A stretch of 64,000 nucleotides of DNA from Nostoc sp. MG11 (lineage in GTDB: Bacteria > Cyanobacteriota > Cyanobacteriia > Cyanobacteriales > Nostocaceae): assembly GCF_014904695.1 (NCBI RefSeq), contig NZ_JACXXN010000012.1, forward strand, positions 62,001-126,000, in the 5' to 3' direction. The translations under genes and the position numbers were made by a program. The notes beneath the pieces were generated by a model, which was not told the origin of the DNA, did not search any database, and saw only the letters and a list, made by a program, of their open reading frames with translations. Every line of letters begins with the position of its first letter. Within the stretch, counting starts at the first letter, position 1. Shown one piece after another: positions 8,755-17,523 of the stretch.

Positions 8755-11238
8755 TTAAACAATTGACAGCGCACCTAAATTACCGCTGTAACCAGTAATT
8801 TCAATGATGGCGTCAGTTTTAGCGTCAAATCCATTGGTAGAATCATTAATAGCTAAGAACGTCCGCAGACTAGAATAATAACCCGCAGGTTCACCCACAC
8901 TGAATGTCGCTGCTTTATTAGCCACAAAAGTAGTTGTGTTCAAGAAGTCTTGGATTCTAGCCTCAGTCAGACTACTAATAGCACCAAATTGTTCAACATC
9001 TAAGGCATTTACGGCACGAGGTGCATCGATGATATCTACACCAATCTTGAGGTCTTTAATTACATCAAAATTAGACAGCAATGAATCACTCAAAGACTCA
9101 AACACAAAGGTATCACTACGATTACCGCCAGTTAATATGTCTCCACCAGCACCGCCGATGAGGGTATCACTACCGTAACCGCCATTGAGTTGGTCATTGC
9201 CGTCGAATCCTAAGAGTTGATCATCACCTTTGCCACCAAAAAGTTGGTCATAGCCATCAAATCCCACTAAATCATCATTACCGTCGCCACCATAAATTGT
9301 GTCATTGCCAGCTAATCCCAAGAGTTCATCTTTACCGTCGCCACCAGAGATTTTATCATTGCCAGCATCACCAATTACTTCATCGTTACCACTGCCACTG
9401 TTAAGGGTCAAACCCTCTACTGCATTATCATCAATGGTTTTGGATACGAGTTTACCTTTGTCACCATAGATATAACTAACAAGCGTATCAGTGACACCAT
9501 CATTATTATCGTCAATCTCCTCAGATATCAGCTTGCCACTAGTATCGTAGTTGTAGGTAGTAACTGAGACAAGAATACCGTCTACAATTCCAGCGTCAAC
9601 AGTCTTAGTTGCCAGATTACCCAAGGCATTGTAACTGTACGTGGTGAGGGTGTCACTGAGTCCATCAATTCTGCTGTCGAACTCTTCAGATATTAGCTTA
9701 TCGCTGGAATTGTAGCTGTAGGTAGTTAGTGTATCGATGATGCCGTCATTACCTGCGTCAAAGTTCTTGGTTGTCAGTTTACCGCTGGTATTGTAACTGT
9801 AGGTAGTGACTGCATCAATAATCCCATCTTGATTGTTGTCAGTCTGATCAGATATTCGCTTGCCTTCGGCATTGTAGCTGTAGGTAGTCAATGCATCAGC
9901 TGTGCCGTCGCCGTCAGTATCTTCAGTTGTAGTTATGCGATCGTAGATAGTGTTAACAACATAATCAATTTTGCCGTCACTATTAGAGTCTCTGCTTTCA
10001 GATGTCAGGTTGCCCTCAGCATCGTAAGTATAGGTGGTTAGAGAGTCAATTTTGCCGTCGCCATTAGAATCAGTGCTTTCGGATGTGCGATCGCCTTCTG
10101 TATTGTAGGTATAGGTGGTTAGAGAGTCAGTTTTGCCGTCGCCATTTTCGTCTCTGCTTTCAGATGTCAGGTTGCTATCGGCATTGTAGGTAGAAGTAAA
10201 GACAGAATCAAATTTGCCGTCGCCATTAGAGTCAGTGCTAGAAGATGTCAGGTTGCCTTTAGCATCGTAAGTATAAGTGCTAACATAGTCAACTTTGCCG
10301 TCACCATCGTTGTCTTGACTATAGCTTTCAGATGTGCGGTTGCCTTCTGCATCGTAAGTATAGGTACTAACATTTTTACCAATAGCAGCAGAGAAGTTGC
10401 GTGAAACGTATTCACTGCTAGAGGATATCAAATTGCCGTCAGCATCATAGCTATAAGTAGAGACAGTCTCAGTTGTAAAGCTGCCATTGTCTACATCGAC
10501 TATGGAGTTGATAGATGTCAGATTGCCTTCGGTATCATAGCTATAGTTAGACACAGTTACGTCAAAGCCATACCTGTAAGTTTCTTCGGATTTTCGGGTT
10601 GCCAATCTGCCGTTGACATCGTAGGCATAGGTGAAGAAAGTAAGACCCCCGGCGTCGGTAAAGGAGCTAGATGTTAGACTACCGTTGGCATCGTAGGTGG
10701 CAGTAGAGGCAGCACCAGGGTTGGGGCTATCGAGCAATCTACTGTTTGCATCGTAGGTATAGGAAATTATAGAATCAACCGCGCCCTCGCGATCGTAGTC
10801 CTCGCTTACAGATGTTAGGTTGCTTTTAACATCATAGGTATAAGTGGTGACTTGTTTGCCGCTAAAAATTGAGTCGGAGCTTACATTTATCAGATTGCCC
10901 TTGGCATCATAAGTATAATTTGACACGTAGTCAACTGTGCCGTCACTATTAGAGTTCTTATATAACGTCAAGTTGCCTTTGGCATCATAGGTGTAAGTGT
11001 AGATTTTGTCAGCAATACCATCACCATCATTATCTTCGTTTACGGATATCGGCTTGCCTTTGGCATCATAAGAACGAGTAGTGACATTGTTAGCCGTACC
11101 GTCACTATCATAATCGCTACTGCTGAGTATGAGGTCATAGGTGATAACTGAGTCTGCTATTCCATCACTATTGCTATCAATCCTTTCAGAGATGAGGTTG
11201 CCAAAGGCATCGTAAGTATAAGTTGTAGTAGAAGCCAT
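8755..11238 (-). CDS. YD-repeat / Ca-loop / RTX surface protein, paralogue 1
   Basis: 827 residues. Roughly residues 1-600 are about 25 imperfect repeats of some 22-27 residues, each with a YD/RHS-like strand pair (YTYDAEGNLTSE) followed by an Asp/Asn loop (DSNGDGKID) resembling calcium-binding dockerin or thrombospondin-type-3 loops. Residues about 603-707 are RTX nonapeptides (GGxGxDxLxG type). The last 120 residues (DTFVFESLSDSLLSNFDVIK ... AIIEITGYSGNLGALSIV) resemble the bluetail-type C-terminus of cyanobacterial surface proteins. There is no N-terminal signal, so type I secretion through the C-terminus is likely. The second copy lies immediately upstream. Function unknown; adhesion or matrix is inference. 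Confidence 0.85.
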   Translation of the reverse strand: MASTTTYTYDAFGNLISERIDSNSDGIADSVITYDLILSSSDYDSDGTANNVTTRSYDAKGKPISVNEDNDGDGIADKIYTYTYDAKGNLTLYKNSNSDGTVDYVSNYTYDAKGNLINVSSDSIFSGKQVTTYTYDVKSNLTSVSEDYDREGAVDSIISYTYDANSRLLDSPNPGAASTATYDANGSLTSSSFTDAGGLTFFTYAYDVNGRLATRKSEETYRYGFDVTVSNYSYDTEGNLTSINSIVDVDNGSFTTETVSTYSYDADGNLISSSSEYVSRNFSAAIGKNVSTYTYDAEGNRTSESYSQDNDGDGKVDYVSTYTYDAKGNLTSSSTDSNGDGKFDSVFTSTYNADSNLTSESRDENGDGKTDSLTTYTYNTEGDRTSESTDSNGDGKIDSLTTYTYDAEGNLTSESRDSNSDGKIDYVVNTIYDRITTTEDTDGDGTADALTTYSYNAEGKRISDQTDNNQDGIIDAVTTYSYNTSGKLTTKNFDAGNDGIIDTLTTYSYNSSDKLISEEFDSRIDGLSDTLTTYSYNALGNLATKTVDAGIVDGILVSVTTYNYDTSGKLISEEIDDNNDGVTDTLVSYIYGDKGKLVSKTIDDNAVEGLTLNSGSGNDEVIGDAGNDKISGGDGKDELLGLAGNDTIYGGDGNDDLVGFDGYDQLFGGKGDDQLLGFDGNDQLNGGYGSDTLIGGAGGDILTGGNRSDTFVFESLSDSLLSNFDVIKDLKIGVDIIDAPRAVNALDVEQFGAISSLTEARIQDFLNTTTFVANKAATFSVGEPAGYYSSLRTFLAINDSTNGFDAKTDAIIEITGYSGNLGALSIV

Positions 11239-11491
11239 TAATTTATCTCCGTAGTATAGATACCACTACTGATTCTAACGAGTGATAAATTACTCTGTTG
11301 ACGAATTAATATATGGCAATAAATTGAGCCGTTGATGTAACTAATTATGCTCTACAAGGCATTGAGAAAATAAAATTTTTAATCACATCTATCTTAAGAA
11401 ATATATTTTGTAATGAGACAAACTAATTTTATTACTGCCAATAGATGTATAAAATATAGGATTATTATATGTGACCGCAGAGATATAGATC

Positions 11492-11521
11492 ATGAAAGCG
11501 ATCGCTTCTCTACCCAACTTC
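11492..11521 (+). repeat. 30-bp HIP1-containing repeat upstream of paralogue 1
   Basis: An ATGAAAGCGATCGCTTCTCT-type sequence, also present twice upstream of paralogue 2 (14518-14547 and 14588-14617). It sits about 254 bp from the start of the minus-strand gene, against 257 bp for the first copy at paralogue 2, so it belongs to a larger duplication. On the plus strand all three copies start with ATG and read MKAIASL(P/H)NF before short divergent tails. Confidence 0.75.
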
Positions 11522-11635
11522 TATAAAAACAATTTATAAACTTTAACAATGCATATCAATTTCAAAATTGCAAATAGGATTTAATGCTTATTAATTATTA
11601 GTTTGCCTGTATTTAACTATATGTAAACATATAAT

Positions 11636-11659
11636 AGCCTGCTTTTAACAGGCTTTTTT
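11636..11659 (+). terminator. plus-strand intrinsic terminator in the gap between paralogues
   Basis: AGCCTG (11636-11641), a 7-nt loop and CAGGCT (11649-11654) are followed by a run of six T on the plus strand. The neighbouring genes are on the minus strand, so this could end a short plus-strand transcript starting near 11460-11500, or act against antisense transcription. Confidence 0.6.
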
Positions 11660-11753
11660 GTAAATTACAGAATCTAATTCCGTGTTTTTTCAATTAGATG
11701 ACATAGACGTTTAACAAGTCTAATGACCTTCAGTCGAACTAACTTAACTCAGT

Positions 11754-14261
11754 TTAAACAATTGACAGCACACCTAAATTACCATCTAAAGAAGTCTCTA
11801 CATTACTTGTCCAACCAGTAATTTCAATGATGGCATCAGTGGTAGCGTTAAATCCATTTGTTGAATCGTTGAGAGCCAAGAACCTCCGCTGACTAGTACT
11901 TGTACTCATACTCACACTAAATGTTGCCGCCTGATTGGCTACAAAAGTAGTTGTGTTCAATAAACCTTGAATTTTCGCTTCAGTCAGAGCATTAATAGTA
12001 CCAAATTGGATAATATTCGCAGCGCTTACAGCTAATGGTGCATCGATAGTATCTACACCAATCTTGAAGTCTTTAATCACATCAAAATTGGACAGCAACG
12101 AATCACTCAGTGACTCAAACACAAACGTATCACGACCATTACCACCAATTAGGATATCTGCACCAGCACCGCTAATGAGTGTATCATTACCACTGTCACC
12201 CGATAGTTTATCATTACCGTCAAATCCTGAGAGTTGGTCATCACCGTTGCCACCGTAAAGTATGTCATCACCATCAAATCCCACCACATCATCACTACCG
12301 TTACCACCAGAGATGTAGTCAGATCCCGCTAATCCTAAAAGTTCATCGTTACCGTTGCCACCAGAAATTTTGTCATTGCCAGCATCCCCAATCAGTTCAT
12401 CATTACCATTGCCACCGTTGAGAAGCAAATCCGGCACTGGATTGTCATTATTAACAATCTTCGCGACAAGTTGACTCTTGCGAACTTGAGCGTACTCATA
12501 ACGCGCAGTTATTACGGGGTATACATCTATATCATAGATATAACTGACAACAGTATCAGTAACGCCATCATTATTGTTGTCTGTCTGCTCAGATATCAGC
12601 TTGCCGTCAGCATCGTAGTTGTAGGTAGTGAATGCGTCAATGATGCCGTCGTTACCATTATCAAAGTTTTTGGTTGTCAGATTACCTTTAGCATCGTAGC
12701 TGTAAGTGGTAAGTGCGTCAGTGACGCCATCATTATTATTGTCAGTCTGCTCAGATATCAGCTTGTCACTGGTATTGTAGTTGTAGATAGTGAGTACATC
12801 AACAATGCCATCGTTGCTGGCGTCAAAGTTCTTGGTTATTAGCTTGCCAGTAGCATCATAGCTGTAAGTGGTGAGTGCATCAGTGATGCCATCATTATTA
12901 TTGTCAGTTTGCTCAGATATCAGCCTGCCGTTAGCGCCATAACTGTAAGTGGTAAATCCATCAGTAAAGCTATCATTATTGTTGTCATCACTTTTGCTTA
13001 TTCGACCATAGATAGCGGTATTTTCAGGCACGCCGAAGACACCAATAGCGGATGTTAAATTACCGTAGGCATCGTAGGTATAAGTGGCGCTATAAGTATC
13101 GCTACCATTAAAAGTATTGTTGACATCGTAGTTAGAGATTAGAGATATTAATCGACCGTAGGCATCATAGGCATAGGTGTAAATAACGTCAGGTTTGCCA
13201 TCGCCATTGTTGTCAAAGCCTGCGTATGTCCGGTTGCCGTTGGCATCATAGGTGTAGTTGGCAAAAACTTCAGTTTTGCCGTCGTTATCGTCGTCATAGC
13301 TTTCGGATAATCGGTTGCCGTAAGCATCATAGGTAAAAGTATGAACTAGATCAAGCTTGCCGTCGCCATTATAGTCTTCGGTATATAATGTCTGGTTCCC
13401 GTTGACATCATAAGTATAAGTGGTTACACTGTCAGCTTTGCCGTCGCCATTGGTGTCAACTCTTGCGGATGTGCGGTTGCCGTCGGCGTCATAAGTATAA
13501 GTAGTGAAGCTTCCTTGATCAAGATTACCCGCGGCATCGTAGTATTTAGTATTTTTGGAGGTTTGATTACCGTCGGCATCGTAGGTATAGATGGTGATAT
13601 TATCACCTCTGCCATCTTCATAGTCATTAAATTCAGATATCAAATTGCCGTTGACATCGTAAGTATAAGAAGTAGTATTTTCCTCAAAATTGCTACCGTC
13701 TTTGTAAACATTACTTCTGGATATCAGTCTACCATTAGCATCATAAGCACAAGTGGTCTTATAATCACCATTGCCACTGAGCCTTGATGTTAGTTGGCTA
13801 TTAGCATTGTAAATAGCTGTGTAGACTAAATCATCAGCTACGCCGTCGTCATCGTTGTCTGTACTTTCGGATGTGCGATTGCCGTTGGCATCGTAAGTAT
13901 AAATAGTAGTGGCATACCCACTCTTACTTTCTGATGTGAGGTTGCCGTCGGTATCATAAGTATAAGTGATTCGTTCAGGCGTGCTGTTGCGATCATAAAC
14001 GGATGTTAGATTGTTGTTGGCATCGTAGATAGCAGTATAAAATACATCATCAGCTATACCGTCGTTATCATTGTCATAGCCTGCGGATATCCGGTTTTCT
14101 TTAGCATCGTAGGTATAAACATTAATAGGGTAAAGGTCAAAGGTACTATATATGACGTTATAGTTGATAACAGAATCGGTTATCCCATCACTATTGTCGT
14201 CAATCTTCTCGGAGATGAGGTTGCCGAAGTCATCGTAAGTATAAGTTGTAGTTGATGCCAT
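11754..14261 (-). CDS. YD-repeat / Ca-loop / RTX surface protein, paralogue 2
   Basis: 835 residues with the same architecture as its downstream neighbour: YD-like strand repeats with DNNNDGVTD or NGDGKPD loops (about 1-600), RTX nonapeptides (GGNGNDELLG and similar, about 620-720) and the same C-terminal region (DTFVFESLSDSLLSNFDVIK, ending LGVLSIV). The first residues (MASTTTYTYDDFGNLISEKI) and the C-terminal third align almost without gaps to paralogue 1, while repeat number and order in the middle differ, as expected for unequal recombination. No signal peptide; type I secretion is likely. The Asp/Asn loops suggest calcium-dependent folding outside the cell. Confidence 0.85.
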   Translation of the reverse strand: MASTTTYTYDDFGNLISEKIDDNSDGITDSVINYNVIYSTFDLYPINVYTYDAKENRISAGYDNDNDGIADDVFYTAIYDANNNLTSVYDRNSTPERITYTYDTDGNLTSESKSGYATTIYTYDANGNRTSESTDNDDDGVADDLVYTAIYNANSQLTSRLSGNGDYKTTCAYDANGRLISRSNVYKDGSNFEENTTSYTYDVNGNLISEFNDYEDGRGDNITIYTYDADGNQTSKNTKYYDAAGNLDQGSFTTYTYDADGNRTSARVDTNGDGKADSVTTYTYDVNGNQTLYTEDYNGDGKLDLVHTFTYDAYGNRLSESYDDDNDGKTEVFANYTYDANGNRTYAGFDNNGDGKPDVIYTYAYDAYGRLISLISNYDVNNTFNGSDTYSATYTYDAYGNLTSAIGVFGVPENTAIYGRISKSDDNNNDSFTDGFTTYSYGANGRLISEQTDNNNDGITDALTTYSYDATGKLITKNFDASNDGIVDVLTIYNYNTSDKLISEQTDNNNDGVTDALTTYSYDAKGNLTTKNFDNGNDGIIDAFTTYNYDADGKLISEQTDNNNDGVTDTVVSYIYDIDVYPVITARYEYAQVRKSQLVAKIVNNDNPVPDLLLNGGNGNDELIGDAGNDKISGGNGNDELLGLAGSDYISGGNGSDDVVGFDGDDILYGGNGDDQLSGFDGNDKLSGDSGNDTLISGAGADILIGGNGRDTFVFESLSDSLLSNFDVIKDFKIGVDTIDAPLAVSAANIIQFGTINALTEAKIQGLLNTTTFVANQAATFSVSMSTSTSQRRFLALNDSTNGFNATTDAIIEITGWTSNVETSLDGNLGVLSIV

Positions 14262-14517
14262 TAGTTGTATTAAGTGTATTAGAGATAGTTGTTGATTGTA
14301 CCAAGTGTTAAATTACTCTGTTTAACAATTAATCTATTGCAACAAATTAAAGTGATTAATATAACCAAGTGTCATGAAGTAAAGTCATTTTCATACTCAG
14401 GTTAAATTGATTTGCTCTACCTTGAGGATAGTTTTGTGAGCAATACAAAAATATCAAATTCACCCTAAAGATAGATGCACAAGATGTGGTAATATATTCT
14501 ACTGTGGGGTTTAAATG

Positions 14518-14617
14518 ATGAAAGCGATCGCTTCTCTACCCAACTTCAGGTAATTTATAATTTTATTTCTAGATAGAAAATACAGATATGAAAGCGATCG
14601 CTTCCCTACACAACTTC
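14518..14617 (+). repeat. two further copies of the 30-bp HIP1 repeat
   Basis: Copies at 14518-14547 and 14588-14617, 40 bp apart, in the 14262-14694 gap. The first is identical to the copy at 11492. The second differs at two positions, one of them synonymous in the MKAIASLPNF reading. The rest of the gap is AT-rich, resembles the 11239-11490 region in parts and has no gene. Confidence 0.7.
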
Positions 14618-14694
14618 CATGCAGCGATGAATAAGCTCTAAGTAAGTTATATCCATTCCCACCTTTATACTTTTATAGGTGAGGTTTAATCACC

Positions 14695-15060
14695 TTAAAA
14701 CTTACCTGCCATTTGGCGTTTATTTTCTCGAAAAGCCTTAAATGTAATAGGACAATCTGGAGTATGAAAAACTTTGTTTTCGCTCAAAGCTACCCAGAGA
14801 ACCCATTTCTTAGGATTTATGCCTAAACATACATAAGAGTATTTTCTATTTTCAATACACCAATGATAATTAATATCTTGAAGAAATTCAGTTTTTAATT
14901 GCTCAAACATCACTTCCCAATCTGGGCAAGTATTTTGAAGCTTATATTTAACCCAATCTTTCACTTCAGAAGAATTTAACCACTCAGACAATTCATCAAC
15001 TGTTGGGTGGAGGTTGCCATAGTGAGAATCTAAAAAATTTCTGATTTTTGATTTCAGCAT
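14695..15060 (-). CDS. hypothetical protein
   Basis: 121 residues, soluble. The sequence is helical at the N-terminus (MLKSKIRNFLDSHYGNLHPT, then VDELSEWLNSSEVKDWVKYK) and beta-rich and aromatic towards the C-terminus (YSYVCLGINPKKWVLWVALS). I recognise no family. AT-rich base composition and the isolated position between the RTX paralogues and devA suggest an accessory gene. Downstream (15061-15275) is a gap of about 215 bp without features. Confidence 0.5.
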   Translation of the reverse strand: MLKSKIRNFLDSHYGNLHPTVDELSEWLNSSEVKDWVKYKLQNTCPDWEVMFEQLKTEFLQDINYHWCIENRKYSYVCLGINPKKWVLWVALSENKVFHTPDCPITFKAFRENKRQMAGKF

Positions 15061-15275
15061 TGGTTTTTAATAAATAATTCAATTCGCTAACAGTGAAGAA
15101 ATCAATACAAGAGAATTTCTAATTAGCGTATAAGTGGTTACATAACCAAGAAATAATAGAGCTAACAATACTTGAAACTGCTTCTATGATTAAAGCAGGA
15201 ACAATCTAACTTTTGCAGATTTCGTGTGACACTATTTTGTTGTTTGTATAAATTTTCTGTGTAAATTTCTAATTT

Positions 15276-15953
15276 TCATTTTATTTGTAACCGTCCATCT
15301 TCCATGTGAACAATGCGATCGGCAATATCTAAAATACGAACATCGTGAGTTACAAGTAGAACTGAACAACCTTCTTCTTTTGCAAGACGTTGAATAATGT
15401 CAACGACATCACGGCCAGTTTTACTGTCTAGTGATGAGGTAGGTTCGTCTGCTAGCACCAATTTGGGTTGAGCAACCAACGCCCTAGCGATCGCCACTCG
15501 TTGCTTTTGTCCACCTGATAATTTGTCTGGGTAATTATCCACAAGTTCGCCTAATCCTACAGCTGCTAACATGGCTACAGCGCGGTGTCGATACTCCTGT
15601 TTGGGAATTTCTGGATGCAGCTTTAGAGACATGCGGACGTTACCATAGGCAGAAAGGCACTTAAGTAAGTTGTGATGCTGAAAGATAAACCCGATTTGGT
15701 TCCGCACTTGAGTTAACTGCTTTTTGCTAGAACCCCGTAGTTCTTGACCAAGGATTTTCAGACTTCCATCCTGCACCGATCGCAATCCGCCAATTAGTGT
15801 CAATAATGTTGTCTTACCACCACCAGAAGGGCCTGTGAGGATGACAATTTCTCCTGGATAAATGACCAAATCCACATCACTAAGCACAGGCTTACGCAAA
15901 ACCCCTTGACCGAAAGCATGATTGAGGTTGCTAACAGCGACAGTTGGTTCCAT
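15276..15953 (-). CDS. devA: DevA-type ABC exporter ATPase
   Basis: 225 residues with all ABC motifs: Walker A GPSGGGKTT (41-49), signature LSGGQKQR (from 145), Walker B LVLADEPTS (Asp169, Glu170) and the switch His in LLVTHD. It belongs to the MacB/LolD-like group. Third gene of a devB-devC-devA order with 48 bp to devC, it energises a DevBC pump that works with a TolC-like outer-membrane channel. In Anabaena the founding member exports heterocyst glycolipids, but genomes carry several paralogues, so the substrate here is open. Confidence 0.9.
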   Translation of the reverse strand: MEPTVAVSNLNHAFGQGVLRKPVLSDVDLVIYPGEIVILTGPSGGGKTTLLTLIGGLRSVQDGSLKILGQELRGSSKKQLTQVRNQIGFIFQHHNLLKCLSAYGNVRMSLKLHPEIPKQEYRHRAVAMLAAVGLGELVDNYPDKLSGGQKQRVAIARALVAQPKLVLADEPTSSLDSKTGRDVVDIIQRLAKEEGCSVLLVTHDVRILDIADRIVHMEDGRLQIK

Positions 15954-16001
15954 AATACTAATTCGTAATTCGTAATGACGCTCGTTCGCGTAGCGTTAGC
16001 C

Positions 16002-17225
16002 TTAAAATACATCGGCTGGATCGGCAGAACGGAGTTTAGTGGTGGCGATCGCACCGGAAACGCCACACATTACAATAGTTAGGATGAACACTTGAATAGC
16101 AACACTCGCCTTCATCGCCAAGGGAATTCGCGTGAGTGTTACGAGTAATTCATAGATACCAACTGAGGCGATAAAGCCGGGGATGAATCCCATTACACCC
16201 AAAATAACAGCTTCTTGTAGTACTACTAATAATAGAGAGCGATCGCCATAACCCATAGCTTTGAGAGTGGCATACTCTGACAGGTGATCGCTAACATCAG
16301 AGTAGAGGACTTGATAAAGAATAATCACCCCAACAACAAAGCCGACAATCGTACCAAACTTGAGGATGATCCCCTCTGGCTGTGAACTGTAGAATTGCTG
16401 TTCGCGTTGAATTAATTCTTGATGAGTAAATACCTCCACCTCTGGCGGAAGACGTTGACGCAATTTTGCTTGGACTGCGGTTAGATTTGCACCTTTTTCC
16501 AGGGTAACTACTCCCAACCGCGCTTGGTCGAGGCTATCTTGACCATTGCGCTGAGCGTAATTCCAGTCACTCATGATCACGTTCCCTTTATCATTCATGG
16601 TGCTACCCATGCTGAAAAGTCCAACTACATAAGTGCGGCGATTTTCCATAATAGTTGCTAACTCTGATTTCTTAGCAAGCGATTGCGGAATTTCGCCTAA
16701 AGAAGATTGGGATAAACGGTCAAATAATACCGCGTCTGGTGCAGTTAATTTTGCTAGTTGCTGATTTACTTCTGGTAATTTAAACACAGAAGAATGAGCA
16801 GGATTGAAAGCAATAATCCTAACTTCGTTACCAAAGAAACCGCGCCTGCGAGGTCTTTTTTGATTAGAGTTACTCGGCTTAGATAACTGATTGGGATTTA
16901 CCCAATTTGCCCTATTAATATAGACAGGGCTAACAGCAGAAACACCATCTACCGCAGTTGCTTGATAAAGGTAAGCACGTGGAAAAGATATTCTAAACTG
17001 TAAACTAGGACTATATGAGGATACTAATAATAAATCTCCTCCTAAGCTTTCATGAAGTCTAGTTGTTCCTTCTGTTAGCATTGCTAGGAGTCCTAGCTGA
17101 GTGAACATGAGAATATTTGCAAAGCACACGCCTGTGGTTGCTACAGCTAAGCGCATCTTTTGATGAGACAACTGTGACCAAGCTAGGGGAGTCTCTAACG
17201 AAAATTTTAGCGGGGGAAATTTCAT
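16002..17225 (-). CDS. devC: DevC-type ABC exporter permease
   Basis: 407 residues, FtsX/MacB-like topology: one N-terminal membrane segment (about 25-50), a large periplasmic domain (about 55-280) and three C-terminal segments beginning ILKFGTIVGFVVGVIILYQV, VVLQEAVILGVMGFIPGF and VFILTIVMCGVSGA. The start KFPPLKFSLETPLAWSQLSH is typical of DevC. It forms the membrane part of the tripartite exporter between DevB and DevA. The C-terminus ends LRSADPADVF, also family-typical. Confidence 0.9.
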   Translation of the reverse strand: MKFPPLKFSLETPLAWSQLSHQKMRLAVATTGVCFANILMFTQLGLLAMLTEGTTRLHESLGGDLLLVSSYSPSLQFRISFPRAYLYQATAVDGVSAVSPVYINRANWVNPNQLSKPSNSNQKRPRRRGFFGNEVRIIAFNPAHSSVFKLPEVNQQLAKLTAPDAVLFDRLSQSSLGEIPQSLAKKSELATIMENRRTYVVGLFSMGSTMNDKGNVIMSDWNYAQRNGQDSLDQARLGVVTLEKGANLTAVQAKLRQRLPPEVEVFTHQELIQREQQFYSSQPEGIILKFGTIVGFVVGVIILYQVLYSDVSDHLSEYATLKAMGYGDRSLLLVVLQEAVILGVMGFIPGFIASVGIYELLVTLTRIPLAMKASVAIQVFILTIVMCGVSGAIATTKLRSADPADVF

Positions 17226-17354
17226 GATTGCAGGTTTGTGATTTGGGTAACAAATTACCTTTTAACGAACCGCCAAGGACGCCAAGAGTAGAAAGAGAAG
17301 ATTTGAGATATTGTTGAATAAGTATCAAAGCCCAAAATTCATTTTCTCAAACTT

Positions 17355-17476
17355 TTACTCTCTGCGACTCTGTCTTGAAAAGTTTCCTAGGTTGGGAAAC
17401 TCCGAAGTTCTGATCGCCGGACGCCGGCGCTCAGACTTCTCTCCGCCTACAGAACTTTTCGCTGCGCCTCTGCGTG
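17355..17476. repeat. 122-bp interspersed repeat, copy 1
   Basis: Lies in the 298-bp gap between devB and devC. The same 122 bp recurs at 56415-56536 with only a few differences, including an internal GCCGGACGCCGGC palindrome. It encodes nothing convincing; probably one of the many non-coding repeats of the genome, inserted inside an operon. Confidence 0.8.
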
Positions 17477-17523
17477 AAACAAAATTCATATTTCCACTCA
17501 ACAACGCCACATTTTACTAATCG

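Noticed and set aside
12064-13787. Several plus-strand ORFs of 60-120 codons (for example 12471-12842) opposite the RTX paralogue
   Set aside because: They arise from the periodic repeat DNA of the minus-strand gene and consist of Val/Ile/Ser-rich repeats without start signals.
8755-14261. Regularly spaced repeats resembling a CRISPR-like array
   Set aside because: The repeats are in frame, degenerate and encode YD/RTX units; there are no constant direct repeats with unique spacers and no cas genes.
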